A stretch of DNA of 64,000 nucleotides, taken from assembly GCF_001294455.1 (NCBI RefSeq), contig NZ_LIKT01000007.1, positions 62,001-126,000 of the forward strand, written 5' to 3'. A model generated the notes under the pieces. That model saw only the letters and a program-made list of their open reading frames with translations. It did no database searches and was not told the DNA's origin. Positions within the stretch are counted from its first letter, which is position 1, and each line of letters begins with the position of its first letter. The DNA is from Phaeobacter sp. 11ANDIMAR09 (GTDB lineage: Bacteria > Pseudomonadota > Alphaproteobacteria > Rhodobacterales > Rhodobacteraceae). A program made the position numbers and the translations under genes. Shown piece after piece: positions 59,857 through 64,000 of the stretch.

Positions 59857-60893
59857 GCCGAGGCCCCCTCGCGGGTTTCGGCGGAGCTGCCCGGACAGAT
59901 CTCAGCCTGCGCCTCATCGTGGCTGCCATCCGAGCCAACGCCCATGGCGGTGATGCCCAGCTTGTCGAACAGGATCTGATCCTTGTCTTCCTCAGGGTTA
60001 TCCGCCGTCAACAATGTGTCACCAACAAAGATCGAATTGGCGCCGGCAAAGAAACACATGGCCTGCAGCTCATCCGACATATCGGTGCGCCCGGCCGAAA
60101 GCCGCACGTGGGATTTGGGCATCAGGATCCGCGCCAGCGCGATGGTGCGGACAAACTCAATCGGGTCCAGCTTGGCCACATCGGCCAGCGGCGTGTCGGC
60201 CATCGGGATCAACATGTTCACCGGCACCGAATCCGGGTGTTCCTCTAGGGTGGCCAGCGCCAGCATCATGTCGATGCGGTCCATCTGCTGCTCCCCCATG
60301 CCAACGATGCCACCGGCGCAGACCTTCATGCCCGCCTCGCGCACCCGATTCAGGGTGTCGATCCGATCCGCAAAGGTACGGGTGGTGATGATCTCGGAAT
60401 AATACCGTTCAGAGGTGTCGATATTGTGGTTGTAATAGTCCAGACCCGCGTCGCGCAGCCGGAAGACCTGGTTGTCATCCAGCATGCCCAGAGTCATGCA
60501 GGTCTCCATGCCGAGATCCTTGACGCCTTCGATCATCGCCTCCAGCGCCGCCATGTCGCGGTCCTTGGGCGAGCGCCAAGCCGCCCCCATGCAATAGCGC
60601 GTGGCACCGCCCGCCTTGGCCTTGCGCGCCTCGGCAATCACCCGCTCCACTTCGATCAATTTGGAGGCCGAGAGCTTGGCGCCGTTGCGTGCAGACTGAG
60701 AGCAATAGGCGCAATCCTCGGCGCAGCCACCGGTTTTGATGCTCAACAGCTTGGAGCGCTGCACCTGATTGGGATCATAGTGCTGACGGTGCACTGACTG
60801 CGCCTGAAACAGCAGATCCATGAAGGGCCTGTTATAAATCTCTTCGGCTTCGGCGCGGGTCCAGTCGTTTCGAATAGGGGCAGCGTCCAGCAT
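59853..60893 (-). CDS. bioB: Biotin synthase BioB
   Basis: The 346-aa radical SAM enzyme has the [4Fe-4S] motif [11 protein letters not shown] with Cys57, Cys61 and Cys64, preceded by KTGG, then [13 protein letters not shown] and [15 protein letters not shown]. It inserts sulfur into dethiobiotin. It heads the biotin operon bioB-F-D-A; bioC/bioH-type early genes are not seen. A BioR box lies 59 bp upstream. Confidence 0.96.
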   Translation of the reverse strand: MLDAAPIRNDWTRAEAEEIYNRPFMDLLFQAQSVHRQHYDPNQVQRSKLLSIKTGGCAEDCAYCSQSARNGAKLSASKLIEVERVIAEARKAKAGGATRYCMGAAWRSPKDRDMAALEAMIEGVKDLGMETCMTLGMLDDNQVFRLRDAGLDYYNHNIDTSERYYSEIITTRTFADRIDTLNRVREAGMKVCAGGIVGMGEQQMDRIDMMLALATLEEHPDSVPVNMLIPMADTPLADVAKLDPIEFVRTIALARILMPKSHVRLSAGRTDMSDELQAMCFFAGANSIFVGDTLLTADNPEEDKDQILFDKLGITAMGVGSDGSHDEAQAEICPGSSAETREGASA

Positions 60894-61099
60894 GGGCTCT
60901 CCTGAGGGGTCACAGTGTTGAGGTCGAGGGCGCTAAGCCCGGCTGTCATTTTTATAGATAATTTAACCGCAAGCACCAAGGCTTTATGTTGCGACGCGGC
61001 AATAATGATCAACTTTCTATTTAACTAATTATTTTATATTACTATTTTTTATCTATTAAAAAACATGTTGACGCTCACCCCACCCCTCCCCTAGGTCTT
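60894..61099. other. AT-rich divergent promoter region between bioB and thiC
   Basis: About 200 bases, strikingly AT-rich around 61020-61060 compared with the rest of the window. It carries the BioR box at 60952-60961, a second imperfect copy at 61049-61058 and the promoters of both the biotin and thiamine operons. Confidence 0.6.
60952..60961. promoter_or_regulatory. BioR operator upstream of bioB
   Basis: TTATAGATAA matches exactly the published consensus TTATMKATAA of BioR, the GntR-family repressor of biotin genes in alphaproteobacteria. It lies 59 bp before the bioB start. No bioR gene is in the window, so the repressor must be encoded elsewhere. Confidence 0.8.

Positions 61100-64000
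<2,901 letters not shown>

Overview
The window looks like a chromosomal segment from a roseobacter-group Rhodobacteraceae (Alphaproteobacteria; Ruegeria/Phaeobacter-like). The case rests on moderately high GC, alphaproteobacterial gene styles (tctDE-tctCBA, bioBFDA followed by a TPP-riboswitch thiC operon) and an exact match to the alphaproteobacterial BioR box upstream of bioB. No rRNA, tRNA, CRISPR array, prophage or intact insertion sequence was seen. The species call is inference.

Layout. (1) 55-6202, plus strand: LysR regulator, DUF1989 protein, amidohydrolase, NodB-type deacetylase/allantoinase-like enzyme, amidase and AzoR-type flavin reductase. This resembles a C-N bond hydrolysis pathway with no assigned substrate. 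(2) 6696-12990: a TetR regulator facing an RND efflux operon (adaptor, pump, DUF2141 protein, ABC membrane domain without its ATPase). (3) 13091-14392: a ferric-reductase-like flavocytochrome. (4) 14979-21137: the tripartite tricarboxylate transporter tctCBA, divergent from its two-component system tctDE, which shares an operon with a second periplasmic binding protein. (5) 21284-25954: a small secreted protein and a second RND efflux pair.

(6) 26257-49799 is a 23-kb metal-chelate uptake island. A plus-strand operon encodes a FhuD-like binding protein, two FecCD permeases, an ATPase, a siderophore-interacting reductase and a dedicated ExbB-ExbD-ExbD-TonB energiser, ending at a strong bidirectional terminator. 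Facing it are a TonB-dependent siderophore receptor, a Fes-like esterase, a second receptor and a FatBCD/CeuE-like ABC system. Next come a stand-alone DUF2218 protein, a MarR regulator and a third receptor. The island ends in a cobalamin-riboswitch-controlled BtuFCD-like operon headed by a DUF1636 protein. No siderophore biosynthesis genes are present, which suggests use of other organisms' siderophores.

(7) 50488-52187: the ribosome GTPase RsgA, convergent with a DUF2478 protein. (8) 52300-56368: a ProXVW-type glycine betaine/proline importer with two permease units fused in one protein. (9) 56769-60893: biotin genes bioB-F-D-A under a BioR box. (10) 61100-64000: a TPP riboswitch, thiC and the start of thiO, which runs off the window.

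The most interesting regions are the unassigned catabolic cluster at the left end, the RND operon carrying an orphan ABC membrane domain, the binding protein embedded with tctDE, the riboswitch/leader-ORF/DUF1636 corrinoid operon, and a 24-bp perfect palindrome upstream of the third receptor.
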